From Streptomyces laurentii (GTDB lineage Bacteria; Actinomycetota; Actinomycetes; Streptomycetales; Streptomycetaceae): 64,000 bases of DNA. The stretch is taken from the NCBI GenBank assembly GCA_002355495.1, contig AP017424.1, positions 2,232,001 through 2,296,000 of the forward strand, in the 5' to 3' direction. The position numbers and the translations under genes are program-made. Shown here piece by piece: positions 1 to 8,535 of this stretch (the first letter of the stretch is position 1; every line of letters starts with the position of its first letter). The notes beneath the pieces are model-generated. The model was not told the DNA's origin. It saw nothing but the letters and a program-made list of their open reading frames with translations, and searched no databases.

Positions 1-559
1 TGCGGAGCCGTTCGACGTCCGCCGGGTCGGCGAAACCGCGCTTGGGCAGGGCCGCGACGCCCACCCGCGCCTTGTCGGCGGTCAGCAGGACGAACTGCGT
101 GGCCGTCTCCTGATAGCGGGTCATCATCCGCCAGCGCTGGGCGGTCTCGCTCTCGCGGGTGCTCCAGCGGACCCCGCTCTCGTCCACCCGCGCCCGGAAC
201 TCGCCCTGCCGGCCGACCAGCCCGTACATCTGCCGGGCGGAGAGCCGGGCGAGCAGCGGGCCGAGGACCAGGGTGAGCAGTCCGAGCGCCACCAGGAAGA
301 CCACCCGGACCGGATCCGGCTCGTCGGAACCGAAGAACTCCATGAGCGTCCCGAACACCGCCATGACGGTGGAGAACGGGATCAGCCAGCGCACCCGCCG
401 GAACGACCCGTACCGCATCTGCACCCGTACGGCGTCGAGCACGTCGGCCCGCGTCGGCAGGTATGTCAGCTCGAGCGCCGCCCCCGCCGCCCCGGGCTCC
501 GGCTCGGCGTCGGGCCGTGTCCCCGGCGCACCGAGCCGGCCCCCCTCGGACACGCTCAC
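1..559 (-). CDS. YcxB-like membrane protein, 3' end cut by window edge
   Basis: This reading frame was translated directly from the sequence; it runs off the left edge, so the C-terminus is missing. The GTG start overlaps the uppS stop (GTGA), which argues for translational coupling. After a Pro/Ala-rich N-terminus come two hydrophobic segments (about residues 57-72 and 83-100). The soluble part then contains [17 protein letters not shown] and an alternating pattern typical of the YcxB-like C-terminal domain. The role of this family is unknown. It is the last visible gene of the recO-uppS operon. Confidence 0.7.
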   Translation of the reverse strand, partial: MSVSEGGRLGAPGTRPDAEPEPGAAGAALELTYLPTRADVLDAVRVQMRYGSFRRVRWLIPFSTVMAVFGTLMEFFGSDEPDPVRVVFLVALGLLTLVLGPLLARLSARQMYGLVGRQGEFRARVDESGVRWSTRESETAQRWRMMTRYQETATQFVLLTADKARVGVAALPKRGFADPADVERLR

Positions 560-1386
560 CTCTTGTCGAGAATGGCCATGTCCGCCGGGTCCACGCCACC
601 GAAGCGACGGTCCCGCGAGGCGTACTCGACGCACGCGCGCCACAGGTCGCGGCGGTCGAAGTCCGGCCACAGCACGTCCTGGAAGATCATCTCGGCGTAA
701 CTGCTCTGCCAGATGAGGTAGTTGGAGGTGCGCTGCTCGCCGCTGGGGCGCAGGAAGACGTCCACGTCCGGCATGTCCGGGTAGTAGAGGTACTTCTGGA
801 TGGTCTTCTCGCTGACCTTCGACGGGTCGAGCTTCCCGGCCGCGACGTCCTCGGCGATCTTCTTCGCCGCGTCGGCGATCTCCGCGCGCCCGCCGTAGTT
901 GACGCAGAAGTAGAGCGTCATGGCGTCGTTGTCGACGGTCTGCTCCTGGGCGACCTGGAGCTCCTGGACGACCGACTTCCACATCTTCGGCATACGGCCG
1001 ACCCAGCGGATCCGGATGCCCAGCTCGTTCATCTCGTCGCGGCGGCGGCGGATGACATCGCGGTTGAAGTTCATGAGGAAGCGGACCTCTTCGGGCGAGC
1101 GCTTCCAGTTCTCGGTGGAGAAGGCGTAGAGGGAGAGGTTCTTGACGCCCATCTCCAGGCAGCCCTTGAGCACGTCGAGCACGACGCCCTCGCCGACCTT
1201 GTGCCCCTCGGTGCGCGGCAGGCCGCGTTCCTTGGCCCAGCGGCCGTTGCCGTCCATCACGACGGCGACGTGGTTCGGCACCAGCTCGGACGGGAGCTTC
1301 GGCGGAGTCGCGCCGGACGGGTGGGGCTCGGGAATCTTGTACTCCCGGCGCTGACGTCCGAGGATTCCGCGTCGTGCGATGGCCAT
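556..1386 (-). CDS. uppS: Isoprenyl transferase (di-trans,poly-cis-undecaprenyl diphosphate synthase family)
   Basis: Cis-prenyltransferase that condenses isopentenyl diphosphate onto an allylic diphosphate to make the polyprenyl carrier lipid for cell wall synthesis; it acts at the inner face of the membrane. The 276-residue length is normal. The catalytic Asp lies in [19 protein letters not shown] near residue 45, and the family C-terminal signature [20 protein letters not shown] with RRFGG is present. The ATG is preceded by TAGGAG about nine bases upstream. It lies 12 bases downstream of recO and overlaps the next gene. Actinomycetes usually have a second paralogue, so the exact chain length cannot be told from sequence. 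Confidence 0.95.
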   Translation of the reverse strand: MAIARRGILGRQRREYKIPEPHPSGATPPKLPSELVPNHVAVVMDGNGRWAKERGLPRTEGHKVGEGVVLDVLKGCLEMGVKNLSLYAFSTENWKRSPEEVRFLMNFNRDVIRRRRDEMNELGIRIRWVGRMPKMWKSVVQELQVAQEQTVDNDAMTLYFCVNYGGRAEIADAAKKIAEDVAAGKLDPSKVSEKTIQKYLYYPDMPDVDVFLRPSGEQRTSNYLIWQSSYAEMIFQDVLWPDFDRRDLWRACVEYASRDRRFGGVDPADMAILDKR

Positions 1387-1398
1387 GCGATGGATCTC

Positions 1399-2147
1399 CT
1401 AGCTCTTCTCTACATAGCGCAGCGAGCGCAGCCCTCGCTCCAGGTGCCAGTGGAGGTAGGCGGACACCAGCCCGCTCGCTTCCCTGACGTGGCGCGGCTC
1501 GGCCGCGTCCGCGGTCTCCCAGTCGCCGGTGAGCAGCGCACTGAGCAGCCCTACGGCCTCCGCAGAGGGTACGACGCTTCCGGGCACCCGGCAGTCACCG
1601 CAGATCACTCCGCCCGCGGCGACCGAGAAGAAACGGTTCGGGCCGGGCAGTCCGCAGCGCGCGCAGTCGTCGAAGCTGGGCGCGTAGCCGTTGACGGCGA
1701 GCGAGCGGAGCAGGAAGGCGTCGAGGATGAGGTGCGGGGCGTGCTCCCCCGGGCGAGGGTGCGCAGTCCGCCGACGAGCAGCAGGTACTGCTGGACGGCC
1801 GGCTCGCCCTCGTGGTCGGTGAACCGTTCCGCCGTCTCCAGCATGGCGGTGCCGGCGGTGTAGCGGGCGTAGTCGGTGACGATCCCGCTGCCGTAGGCCG
1901 CGATCGTCTCGCTCTGGGTGCAGAGCGGCAGTCCGCGTCCGATCAGCTCGCTGCCCCGCGCGAAGAACTGCACGTCCACATGGGAGAAGGGTTCGAGCCG
2001 GGCCCCGAACTTCGACTTCGTGCGCCGCACTCCCCGCGCCACGGCGCGTACGCGCCCGTGACCGCGGGTGAGGAGGGTGATGATGCGGTCCGCTTCTCCC
2101 AGTTTCTGGGTGCGCAGCACGATGCCGTCGTCGCGGAACAGACTCAT
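1399..2147 (-). CDS. recO: DNA repair protein RecO, frameshifted in this sequence
   Basis: RecO helps load RecA onto gapped DNA in the RecFOR pathway. The first frame starts [20 protein letters not shown] and is good RecO sequence through GGLRTLARG. The reading then shifts by one base at a run of five G (on the gene strand) near 1747-1751. The continuation in the new frame is also Rec[21 protein letters not shown], then the zinc-binding CARCGLPG...CGDC pair and a normal C-terminus. Adding one G restores a 249-residue protein, the usual length for this genus. The longer in-frame start at 2165 was rejected because the family begins at MSLF. It is the first gene of the operon with uppS. Confidence 0.9.
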
Positions 2148-2258
2148 GCGCCCATTCTCGCGCATGCGCCCGGCGCTCCCGGCCGGGGCCGGGGGGCAGC
2201 GCGGGAGCCCCGGACGGGCGGGGCAGGACCGGGGCCGCGGATACGAGCCCCGTACCCC

Positions 2259-2777
2259 TCAGACGGGGGAGACGGCGGCCGGGGCTATGGCGGAGCCCCC
2301 GAAGACCACCGCGTTGCGCGCATAGGTCTGGGCGCGCGCCCAGCGGGGGAAGGCGGACTCGGCGGCCTGGAGGAAGGGAGCGACCCGGACGCGGGCGAGT
2401 TCCGGGTCGCCCTTGCGGCGGAAGGCGGCCTCCACGGACTTCACCGCGGTGAGGTCGCTGTACACGATCACCCCGTTCATCAGCAGGACCGCAGAGGAGA
2501 AGACCCAGGTCAGCGCCTGGGCCAGGTCGGCGCCGGCGAAGTTCAGCGCGGCGGTGACGGCCATCACCGCGGCGACGGCCACCGGAGCGGCGGTCTCGTG
2601 GCCCCCGGCGTCGAACCGGAGCCGGTTCTCCTCCAGGACCTCCAGGCGGACGTCCTGCCCGCGCAGCTCGGCGACGGCGGCGGCCTTCGCGGCGGGACCG
2701 AAGCGGTGGCGGACCACCGGGATGCTGACGAAGGCGGCGGCGACGAGCAGCTGACCGGCCGCGGTGAGGGCACTCAT
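2259..2777 (-). CDS. Small membrane protein under TetR control (inferred)
   Basis: A 172-residue protein with an N-terminal hydrophobic segment (AAGQLLVAAAFVSIPVV) and two more around residues 65-105. A predicted soluble tail follows. The ATG at 2777 was chosen over the longer frame because GAAGGGGAG sits just upstream. It is divergent from the TetR gene at 2909, with three copies of one palindrome between them. The TetR protein therefore probably represses it. No specific function can be assigned. Confidence 0.7.
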   Translation of the reverse strand: MSALTAAGQLLVAAAFVSIPVVRHRFGPAAKAAAVAELRGQDVRLEVLEENRLRFDAGGHETAAPVAVAAVMAVTAALNFAGADLAQALTWVFSSAVLLMNGVIVYSDLTAVKSVEAAFRRKGDPELARVRVAPFLQAAESAFPRWARAQTYARNAVVFGGSAIAPAAVSPV

Positions 2778-2796
2778 GGGACTCCCCTTCGATCGA

Positions 2797-2882
2797 CTTG
2801 CACTAAGTTCAAGCGGCTGATGAAGAAGACGGTAGACCACGACTTGAACACCGTGCAAGCCCTTTCTTGAACTTTGTGCAAG
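2797..2882. promoter_or_regulatory. Three TetR-type operators between divergent genes
   Basis: Three 17-base near-palindromes lie in the 131-base intergenic region. They are CTTGCACTAAGTTCAAG (2797-2813), CTTGAACACCGTGCAAG (2843-2859) and CTTGAACTTTGTGCAAG (2866-2882). All fit CTTGnAC-N3-GTnCAAG, and the first is a close match to the complement of the third. Centre spacings are 46 and 23 bases. Their position between the TetR gene and the membrane protein fits autoregulation plus control of the neighbour. Confidence 0.8.
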
Positions 2883-2908
2883 CCGCCGCGACTGCGTACG
2901 GTGAGGCC

Positions 2909-3580
2909 ATGCCGCGCGACACGCTCACCCGCCACCAGATCGTCAGCACCGCCGTCGAACTCCTGGACGCCGACGGCCTCGAAGGTCTCAACATGCGCGC
3001 CCTCGGCAAACGGCTCGACTCCGCCGCCACCGCCGTCTACTGGCACGTGAAGAACAAGGACAACCTCGTCCTCCTCGCCACCGACCAGGTGTGGGGCGAG
3101 CTGAAGCTCCCCGACCCGGACACCGCCGGCTGGCGCGCCGCGGCCTCCGCCATGGCCACGGACCTGTACGAGATGTTCGTCCGGCACCCCTGGCTGGTGC
3201 AGGTCCTCGCCGCGCACCTCGTCTACGGCGAGGGCAAGGCCCGCCACGACGACCACAGCCTGGCCGTCTACGAGGCCGCCGGCTTCACCGGCACCCAGGC
3301 CGACCGGGCGGCGGCCACCGTCTTCACGTACGTCCTCGGCAACGCGGCCGGCGTCGCCGCGACCGCCTCGCTCACCCGCCGGCACGGCGAGGACCGCACC
3401 GCCGTCGAGGAGCAGCTCGAAGAGACCCTGGCCAAGGCCCGCGAGATCGCCCTGCGCTACCCGCGCCTGCGCACCCGCCTGGAGAACCAGGCCGCGGCCG
3501 AGTACGCCGCCGCCCCCGACCGGACCTTCGAGTTCGGCCTCCGCGCCCTGCTCGACGGCCTGGAGCAGGAACTCGTATAG
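2909..3580 (+). CDS. TetR family regulator with TetR-type C-terminal domain
   Basis: A 223-residue regulator. The N-terminal helix-turn-helix is TRHQIVSTAVELLDADGL followed by NMRALGKRLDSAATAVYWHV, with the recognition helix ending in AVYWHVKNKDNLV. The C-terminal half resembles the TetR_C ligand-binding domain. The ATG at 2909 was chosen because the upstream extension would overlap the last operator. It is divergent from the membrane protein gene at 2777, which is the likely target. The ligand is unknown. Confidence 0.85.
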   Translation: MPRDTLTRHQIVSTAVELLDADGLEGLNMRALGKRLDSAATAVYWHVKNKDNLVLLATDQVWGELKLPDPDTAGWRAAASAMATDLYEMFVRHPWLVQVLAAHLVYGEGKARHDDHSLAVYEAAGFTGTQADRAAATVFTYVLGNAAGVAATASLTRRHGEDRTAVEEQLEETLAKAREIALRYPRLRTRLENQAAAEYAAAPDRTFEFGLRALLDGLEQELV

Positions 3581-3703
3581 GGACAGGCCCCGTCGGGCCC
3601 GGAGCGGATCCACAGCCCCGCGTCACCACGTCACCGCCGGACGGCTCCCGGTCCGCCCCTCCCTAACCCCCTCGACAGCAACACGAAAGGCCCGACTCCC
3701 GCC

Positions 3704-4327
3704 ATGGTGTATCGGCGTACGGAACGCACGGAGCGGCACGCCCGGACGAAGGAGGAGGCCTTCGTGCGCGCCGCGCACGAGCTGGTGGCCCACGAGGGTT
3801 TCGCCGGGGCGAAGGTGGCCGCGGTGGCCGGGGCCTGCGGGGTCAGCGCGGGCTCGCTCTACTCGTACTTCGGAAGCAGGGACGAGCTCCTCGCGCGGGT
3901 CTTCCGGCGTGCCGCCGGACGTGAACTGGCCGCCGTACGCGCGGCGGTGGACGCCGCACCCGCCCGCCCCGAGGCCCGGCTCGAAGCGTTCGCCGACACC
4001 TTCACGGTGCGCGCCCTGCGCGGCCGGAGGCTGGCGTGGGCCCTGCTCTTCGAGCCGGTCTCACCGGTGGTGGAACGGGAACGGCTGCTGTACCGGCGGG
4101 AGTACGCGCAGGTGTGCGAGGGTGTCATCCGTGACGGCGTCGCGGTCGGACGGTTCGCCCGGCAGAATCCGGCGGTCGCGGCCGGTGCCGTCATCGGCGC
4201 CATCTCCGAGGCGCTGGTCGGCCGGCTCTCGCCGGAGGTCGCACGGCGGGCGGAGGTGCCGGACGAGCAACTGGTCGACGAGATCCGCGACTTCTGCCTG
4301 CGCGCCCTCGGCCGCGTACCCGCCTGA
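3704..4327 (+). CDS. TetR/AcrR family regulator
   Basis: A 207-residue protein with an N-terminal helix-turn-helix (FVRAAHELVAHEGFAGAKVA, then GACGVSAGSLYSYFGSRDEL). The C-terminus is an all-helical ligand domain. It lies directly upstream of the Rieske oxygenase gene and on the same strand. Palindromes of the form TTGAA-N6-TTCA precede both the oxygenase gene and the acyl-CoA ligase gene, so this protein is the natural candidate to bind them. No such palindrome was seen before its own start. No obvious ribosome binding site precedes the ATG. Confidence 0.8.
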   Translation: MVYRRTERTERHARTKEEAFVRAAHELVAHEGFAGAKVAAVAGACGVSAGSLYSYFGSRDELLARVFRRAAGRELAAVRAAVDAAPARPEARLEAFADTFTVRALRGRRLAWALLFEPVSPVVERERLLYRREYAQVCEGVIRDGVAVGRFARQNPAVAAGAVIGAISEALVGRLSPEVARRAEVPDEQLVDEIRDFCLRALGRVPA

Positions 4328-4429
4328 GCCCCGCCCCTCTCCCCCACCCCCTCGCCCCGCCTTCCCGGCCTCCCCACCGCGCACTCCCGCCGATTCATTG
4401 CCTCGCCCCCGCCCCCTCCGTACCATGAA

Positions 4430-4445
4430 TTGAACGTGGATTCAG
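4430..4445. promoter_or_regulatory. Candidate TetR operator upstream of Rieske oxygenase gene
   Basis: TTGAACGTGGATTCAG is a near-palindrome (TTGAA-N6-TTCAg). It matches the reverse complement of the site at 7788-7803 at 13 of 16 positions. It lies 25 bases upstream of the chosen ATG at 4470, where a repressor would block the promoter or start region. Confidence 0.6.
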
Positions 4446-4469
4446 AGCTTGACCTGCGACGGGGGCACC

Positions 4470-6158
4470 ATGCGTCAGAGTGAACAAGTAGCCATGATCA
4501 AGCGCCTTCTCGCGCTGCGCGAGACGCGCCGCGACGAGAAGATGCTCGACGAGGTCGTCACGATTCCGGTCACCAAGTACACGGACGAGACCCTCCTCCA
4601 GCGGGAGATCGACTCGGCCTTCTCCCACTACCCGCTGATCGCCGGCCACTCCTCGGCGCTCGGCGAGCCCGGGGCGTATCTCACCAGCGACTGGGACCGG
4701 TTTCCGTACATCGTCGTCCGGGGCGAGGACGGCCGGGTCCGCGCCTTCTACAACCAGTGCCGCCACCGCGGCGCCCGCCTCGCCGACCAGCCGTCGGGGA
4801 CCGTGCAGAACTTCATCTGCCCTTTCCACGGCTGGGTCTACGGCCTCGACGGCGCCCTGAAGGGCATCACCCGGTCGCATGACTTCCCCGGCGTCAAGAC
4901 CTGCGACTACGGCCTGGTGGAGCTGCCCGCCACGGAGTCCGGCGGCCTCATATGGGTCGGCCGCACACCCGGCGAGGAGCTCGACATCCCCGGCTTCCTC
5001 GGGACGTTCCACGACGACCTGGTGAACTTCGACGTGGCCTCCCTCGTCCGGTACAAGAAGACCAAGGTGGTCAAGGAAGCCAACTGGAAGCTGCTGATCA
5101 AGACGTACCTGGAGGGCTACCACGTCCCGTATCTGCACCGGGACACCCTCGCCTTCGCCTTCAAGAAGGGCGTGATCGCGCACGACGAGGACGGGCCGCA
5201 CATCCGGCTGTCCGCGGCACGCACCAACATCGGCGAGATCACCCTCAAGGCGGAGGAGGAGTGGCGCATCCTGGACTACGCCTCGGTGTACTACACGCTC
5301 TTCCCCAACACCTTCTTCATCCTGCATCCCGACTACGTGTCCATCAACACGTTCTGGCCGCTGGCACCGGATCGCACGGTCTGGACCCACGAAATGCTCT
5401 ACCGTGACGGCGACTTCCCCGGATCCAAGGGGCAGAGCGCGCTCGCCAAGCGCTTCGAGTTCACCAACGACACGGTCTTCGACCAGGAGGACTTCGCCAT
5501 CGCCGAGAACGTGCAGCGGAGCCTCCTCCACGGCGGCAGCGACCACCACGTCCTGGGGCTGGCGGAGGGACTGCTCGCGATGTTCCAGAACACCATCGAC
5601 GAGCGCCTCACCGACCCGGACGCGGACACCCCCACGGCCCCCACGACCCCGTCACCCCCACGGCCCCGTGACTCCCCCATCACCGGAACCCGCGCCCCCA
5701 CCACCCCCACCACGAACGACAGGACGGCACTCATGACCACGGACCTCACCGGTTTCGCCCACGGCATCTTCAAGGCCCAGCCGTTCAGCGTGTTCCTGGG
5801 CGCCGAACTCACCTCCGTGGGGCCCGACTCGGCCGAGATCCGCATCGCCAACCGGCCCGAGATCCAGCAGCAGCACGGCTTCGTCCACGGCGGCGTGCTC
5901 AGCTACCTGGCCGACAACGCGCTGACCTTCGCCGGCGGCCTCGCCCTCGGCGGCGACGCGCTCACCGCCGAGTACAAGATCAATTACGTACGTCCCGCGG
6001 TGGGCGAGGTCGTCATCGCCCGCGCCAAGGCGACCGCCACGACCCGCCGCCAGGCCGTCTGCCAGTGCGAGATCCACGTCGTCTCGGAGCAGGGCGAGGA
6101 GCGCCTGGTCGCCGTCGCGCAGGGCACGATCGTCAGCGCGGGCAAGCAGCAGGACTGA
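4470..6158 (+). CDS. Rieske oxygenase alpha subunit, open in frame into a thioesterase
   Basis: Residues 1 to about 385 form a ring-hydroxylating oxygenase alpha subunit. The Rieske 2Fe-2S ligands are in YNQCRHRGARLADQ and FICPFHGWVYG, the mononuclear iron histidines in YLEGYHVPYLHRDTL, and a candidate Asp ligand follows in DQEDFAIAENVQRS. Then comes a Pro/Thr-rich stretch of about 45 residues with many five-C runs and no family similarity, and after it an in-frame hotdog thioesterase. As written there is no stop between them. A one-base shift in the C-rich stretch would end the oxygenase at TGA 5669-5671, so the fusion may be artificial. The start has GGGGG seven bases upstream. The substrate is not determinable. 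Confidence 0.8.
   Translation: MRQSEQVAMIKRLLALRETRRDEKMLDEVVTIPVTKYTDETLLQREIDSAFSHYPLIAGHSSALGEPGAYLTSDWDRFPYIVVRGEDGRVRAFYNQCRHRGARLADQPSGTVQNFICPFHGWVYGLDGALKGITRSHDFPGVKTCDYGLVELPATESGGLIWVGRTPGEELDIPGFLGTFHDDLVNFDVASLVRYKKTKVVKEANWKLLIKTYLEGYHVPYLHRDTLAFAFKKGVIAHDEDGPHIRLSAARTNIGEITLKAEEEWRILDYASVYYTLFPNTFFILHPDYVSINTFWPLAPDRTVWTHEMLYRDGDFPGSKGQSALAKRFEFTNDTVFDQEDFAIAENVQRSLLHGGSDHHVLGLAEGLLAMFQNTIDERLTDPDADTPTAPTTPSPPRPRDSPITGTRAPTTPTTNDRTALMTTDLTGFAHGIFKAQPFSVFLGAELTSVGPDSAEIRIANRPEIQQQHGFVHGGVLSYLADNALTFAGGLALGGDALTAEYKINYVRPAVGEVVIARAKATATTRRQAVCQCEIHVVSEQGEERLVAVAQGTIVSAGKQQD
5733..6158 (+). CDS. PaaI-type hotdog thioesterase (separate gene or C-terminal domain)
   Basis: Beginning at ATG 5733, 141 residues form a hotdog-fold thioesterase. 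The signature is QQQHGFVHGGVLSYLADNAL, followed by LGGDALTAEYKINYVRPAVG and a strand-rich C-terminus. Such enzymes hydrolyse aryl- or acyl-CoA esters. An AGGACGG purine-rich stretch precedes the ATG, and the ATG forms ATGA with an out-of-frame stop at 5734. That is the usual arrangement for translational coupling to an upstream gene. Together with the oxygenase and the convergent CoA ligase it suggests CoA-linked breakdown of an organic acid. Confidence 0.75.
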   Translation: MTTDLTGFAHGIFKAQPFSVFLGAELTSVGPDSAEIRIANRPEIQQQHGFVHGGVLSYLADNALTFAGGLALGGDALTAEYKINYVRPAVGEVVIARAKATATTRRQAVCQCEIHVVSEQGEERLVAVAQGTIVSAGKQQD

Positions 6159-6204
6159 GCGCGGGACCAGCCGACGGAACGGCCCGTGGCGCGCCGACAA
6201 CGCA

Positions 6205-7722
6205 TCACGGGCCAGCCGTCAGCACCCGCTCGCGCAGGACGTGCTTCTGCACCTTCCCGGAGGGCGTACGCGGCAGCGCCGCGACCGTCACCAGGTCCCG
6301 GGGGATCTTGTACTTCGCCAGCCGGCCGGCCAGGAAGTCGCGCAACTCCTCGACCGTCACCGCCGATTCGGCCTCCACCACGGCGACGACGGTCTCGCCC
6401 CAGTCCCGGTGCGGCCGCCCGACGACGGCGGCGTCCCGGATCGCCGGGTGCTGCAGGATCGCCTCCTCGACCTCGGGCGCGTAGACATTCTCCCCGCCGG
6501 TGATGACGACGTCCTTGCTCCGGCCGACGATGAACAGATAGCCGTCCTCGTCCACCCGCGCGAGATCCCCGGACTTGTACCAGTCGCCCTCGAAGGCGCG
6601 CTCCGTCGCCTCCGGATCGTCGAGGTAGCCCAGCATGCGGGTGCCCGACCGCAGCCACAGCTCGCCGATCTCGCCGGCCCCGGCGTCCCGGCCGTCGTCC
6701 CCGACCACGCGGATGTCCACGCCCGGCATGCCGCCCGCCCCGATCGACCCGGCCTTGACGAGCTGCTCGTGGGGGTGCAGGACGGAGCCCACCGGCCCCA
6801 TCTCGCTCATCCCGTACACCTGGCAGAAGCGGTCCTCGCCGTACACCGCCTCCAGTGCCCGTACGGTCTCGGCGCCCAGCGGCGCGCCGCCGTACGCCCA
6901 CAGCCGCACGTCCGACAAGCCGAATCCGGACAGGTCCACACCTGCCGTGGGCAGGGTCTTCAGCGGGGCGAGGTACGCGATGGGGGCGCCGAAGAAGGCC
7001 GTGACGCGGTGCGCGCGCACGGCTTCGAGGAAGCGGAGGGGGTGGTACTCCTTCAGCAGGACGACGGTGCCGCCCAGGAAGATCATCGACAGGAACCAGT
7101 TGTTCAGGGGCGAGGCGTGCCAGATCGGCATGGCCATCAGGAACCGGTCCTCGCGCCGCAGTCCGGCGGCGGCCGTGGTGTAGGCGGGCACGGCGGACAG
7201 TCCGCGGTGCGAGTGCAGACAGCCCTTGGGCGCGCCGGTCGTACCGGAGGTGTAGAGCACCTGCGCGACGGCGTCGGGGCCGACCTCCACCCCGTCCCAT
7301 TCGGGTGCCTCGGCGACCAGCCGGTCGAACTCCCCGCCGCCGGTGTCGTCCGTGGTGAGCACGTCGACCTCGGGGGCGCCTTCCCGCATCCGGCCGGCCA
7401 GGTCGTCCGCGACGACGGCGACCCGCAGCTTCGCGTGGCCCGCGAGGTACGCCAGTTCGGGCGCGGTCAGTTTGTGGTTGACCGGTACGAGCGCCGCCCC
7501 GGCCCGCCAGATCCCAAACGCCGCCACGGCGAAGGCGGGGGTGTTGTACGTCATCACGCCCACCCGGTCCCCCGGCCGCACCCCGCGCTCGCGCAGCACG
7601 GCGGCGGCCCGCTTCGAGGCGGCGAGCAGCTCGGCGTACGTCATCGACCCCAGGTCGGACACGAGGGCCGGCTTGTCGCCGCAACCGCGGGCCGAGGCCT
7701 CCAGCATCCACGTCAGGTTCAC
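6205..7722 (-). CDS. AMP-dependent acyl-CoA synthetase/ligase
   Basis: A 505-residue ATP-dependent acid-CoA ligase of the ANL superfamily. The ATP-binding loop is YTSGTTGAPKG, with YGMSEMGPVGS, YKSGDLARVDEDGYLFIVGR, the hinge region GGENVYAPEVEE, and the catalytic Lys in RTPSGKVQK near the C-terminus. The start is GTG 7722 (VNLTWMLEAS), which has GGAGGA eight bases upstream. The longer frame starting at ATG 7803 would place its start codon inside the palindromic operator and lacks a ribosome binding site. It converges with the thioesterase reading frame. It probably activates the substrate of the same pathway. Confidence 0.9.
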   Translation of the reverse strand: MNLTWMLEASARGCGDKPALVSDLGSMTYAELLAASKRAAAVLRERGVRPGDRVGVMTYNTPAFAVAAFGIWRAGAALVPVNHKLTAPELAYLAGHAKLRVAVVADDLAGRMREGAPEVDVLTTDDTGGGEFDRLVAEAPEWDGVEVGPDAVAQVLYTSGTTGAPKGCLHSHRGLSAVPAYTTAAAGLRREDRFLMAMPIWHASPLNNWFLSMIFLGGTVVLLKEYHPLRFLEAVRAHRVTAFFGAPIAYLAPLKTLPTAGVDLSGFGLSDVRLWAYGGAPLGAETVRALEAVYGEDRFCQVYGMSEMGPVGSVLHPHEQLVKAGSIGAGGMPGVDIRVVGDDGRDAGAGEIGELWLRSGTRMLGYLDDPEATERAFEGDWYKSGDLARVDEDGYLFIVGRSKDVVITGGENVYAPEVEEAILQHPAIRDAAVVGRPHRDWGETVVAVVEAESAVTVEELRDFLAGRLAKYKIPRDLVTVAALPRTPSGKVQKHVLRERVLTAGP

Positions 7723-7756
7723 CGCAGGGTCCTCCGCATCATCGTGGGGGCTGCCA

Positions 7757-7781
7757 CCACGCCGAGGATTCCTCGGCGTGG
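7757..7781. repeat. Perfect 12-base inverted repeat in the ligase 5' region
   Basis: CCACGCCGAGGA and TCCTCGGCGTGG flank a single T. It lies between the operator at 7788-7803 and the ligase GTG start. It could be a second protein-binding palindrome or a strong 5' hairpin in the mRNA; the sequence alone does not decide. Confidence 0.6.
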
Positions 7782-7787
7782 CGAGAA

Positions 7788-7803
7788 TTGAATCATCGTT
7801 CAA
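7788..7803. promoter_or_regulatory. Candidate TetR operator upstream of acyl-CoA ligase gene
   Basis: TTGAATCATCGTTCAA is a TTGAA-N6-TTCAA palindrome. It sits 66 bases upstream of the ligase GTG and resembles the site before the Rieske gene. The two sites flank the two convergent units, which implies one regulator for both. Confidence 0.65.
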
Positions 7804-7899
7804 TACCCTGCGGAAGCTTCAACTGCCGTTGCGACGAGGGGAAATACGGCTGGTGCGGCTGGTGCGGCAAATCCTCGTCCCGCCACCGCGACGGCCGCG

Positions 7900-8535
7900 T
7901 CAGGGCCGGTACACGCACTCCGCGATCGTCGCGTGCTTCTTCCAGCCCAGCGTCTCGTACAGCGCGCGGCCGGGGTCCGTCGCACCGAGTACGCCCGTGC
8001 CCGCGCCCCGGGCCACGGCCTCGTCGGCGAGCGTACGCATCACGAGACCGCCCAGACCGCGCCGTCGGTGGGCCTCGTCGGTCACCACCCGGTCCATCAC
8101 CGCGGTCTCACCGAGGAGCGCCGCCTGCCCCTGGGCCGCGGGCCGGCCGGCGGCGTCCGACACCCGAGCGTGGATGACACCTTCGAGGTACTCGACGGTC
8201 ACGCCGTATCCCTCGGGCGGGCGGAGTGCCGTGACCGTCAGGTCGGCGGCCATCAGATGGCCGGTCTCCTCCCAGGCCACCACCCATCCCGGAGACAGCC
8301 AGGGCTCGACGCCCCCGGGTTCGGCGGGCATCTTCATCCAGGTCCGCGGGACCGTCACGGCGGCGGCCGCGTCGCGGACCAGCGATTCCCCGGTCACCGG
8401 GAGGACATGGCGGCCGACCTCGGCGGGGTTGCCGGCCACCTCGATGTAATAGCCCCACGGCTGCGCGACCGGCGGCGGCGTCCGCCGCGACACCGCCCAG
8501 CCCGCCACCCACGTCTCCATCATGTCCGCCGGCAT
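7900..8535 (-). CDS. GNAT family N-acetyltransferase
   Basis: A 211-residue protein. The acetyl-CoA binding region is DRVVTDEAHRRRGLGGLVMR and the C-terminus LGATDPGRALYETLGWKKHA is the typical GNAT beta6-alpha4 end. The N-terminal half is a less recognisable extension. The ATG is preceded by GGGAGGGCGCG. Its substrate is unknown. It stands alone between the ligase operator region and a small membrane protein gene. Confidence 0.85.
   Translation of the reverse strand: MPADMMETWVAGWAVSRRTPPPVAQPWGYYIEVAGNPAEVGRHVLPVTGESLVRDAAAAVTVPRTWMKMPAEPGGVEPWLSPGWVVAWEETGHLMAADLTVTALRPPEGYGVTVEYLEGVIHARVSDAAGRPAAQGQAALLGETAVMDRVVTDEAHRRRGLGGLVMRTLADEAVARGAGTGVLGATDPGRALYETLGWKKHATIAECVYRP

Noticed and set aside
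1399..1608. A separate 69-residue gene downstream of recO
   Set aside because: Its sequence is the C-terminal third of RecO in a shifted frame, so it is the same gene.
463..1863. A 466-codon rightward frame opposite uppS and recO
   Set aside because: It is antisense to conserved genes and has the Arg/Val/Leu/Asp-rich composition of high-GC shadow frames.
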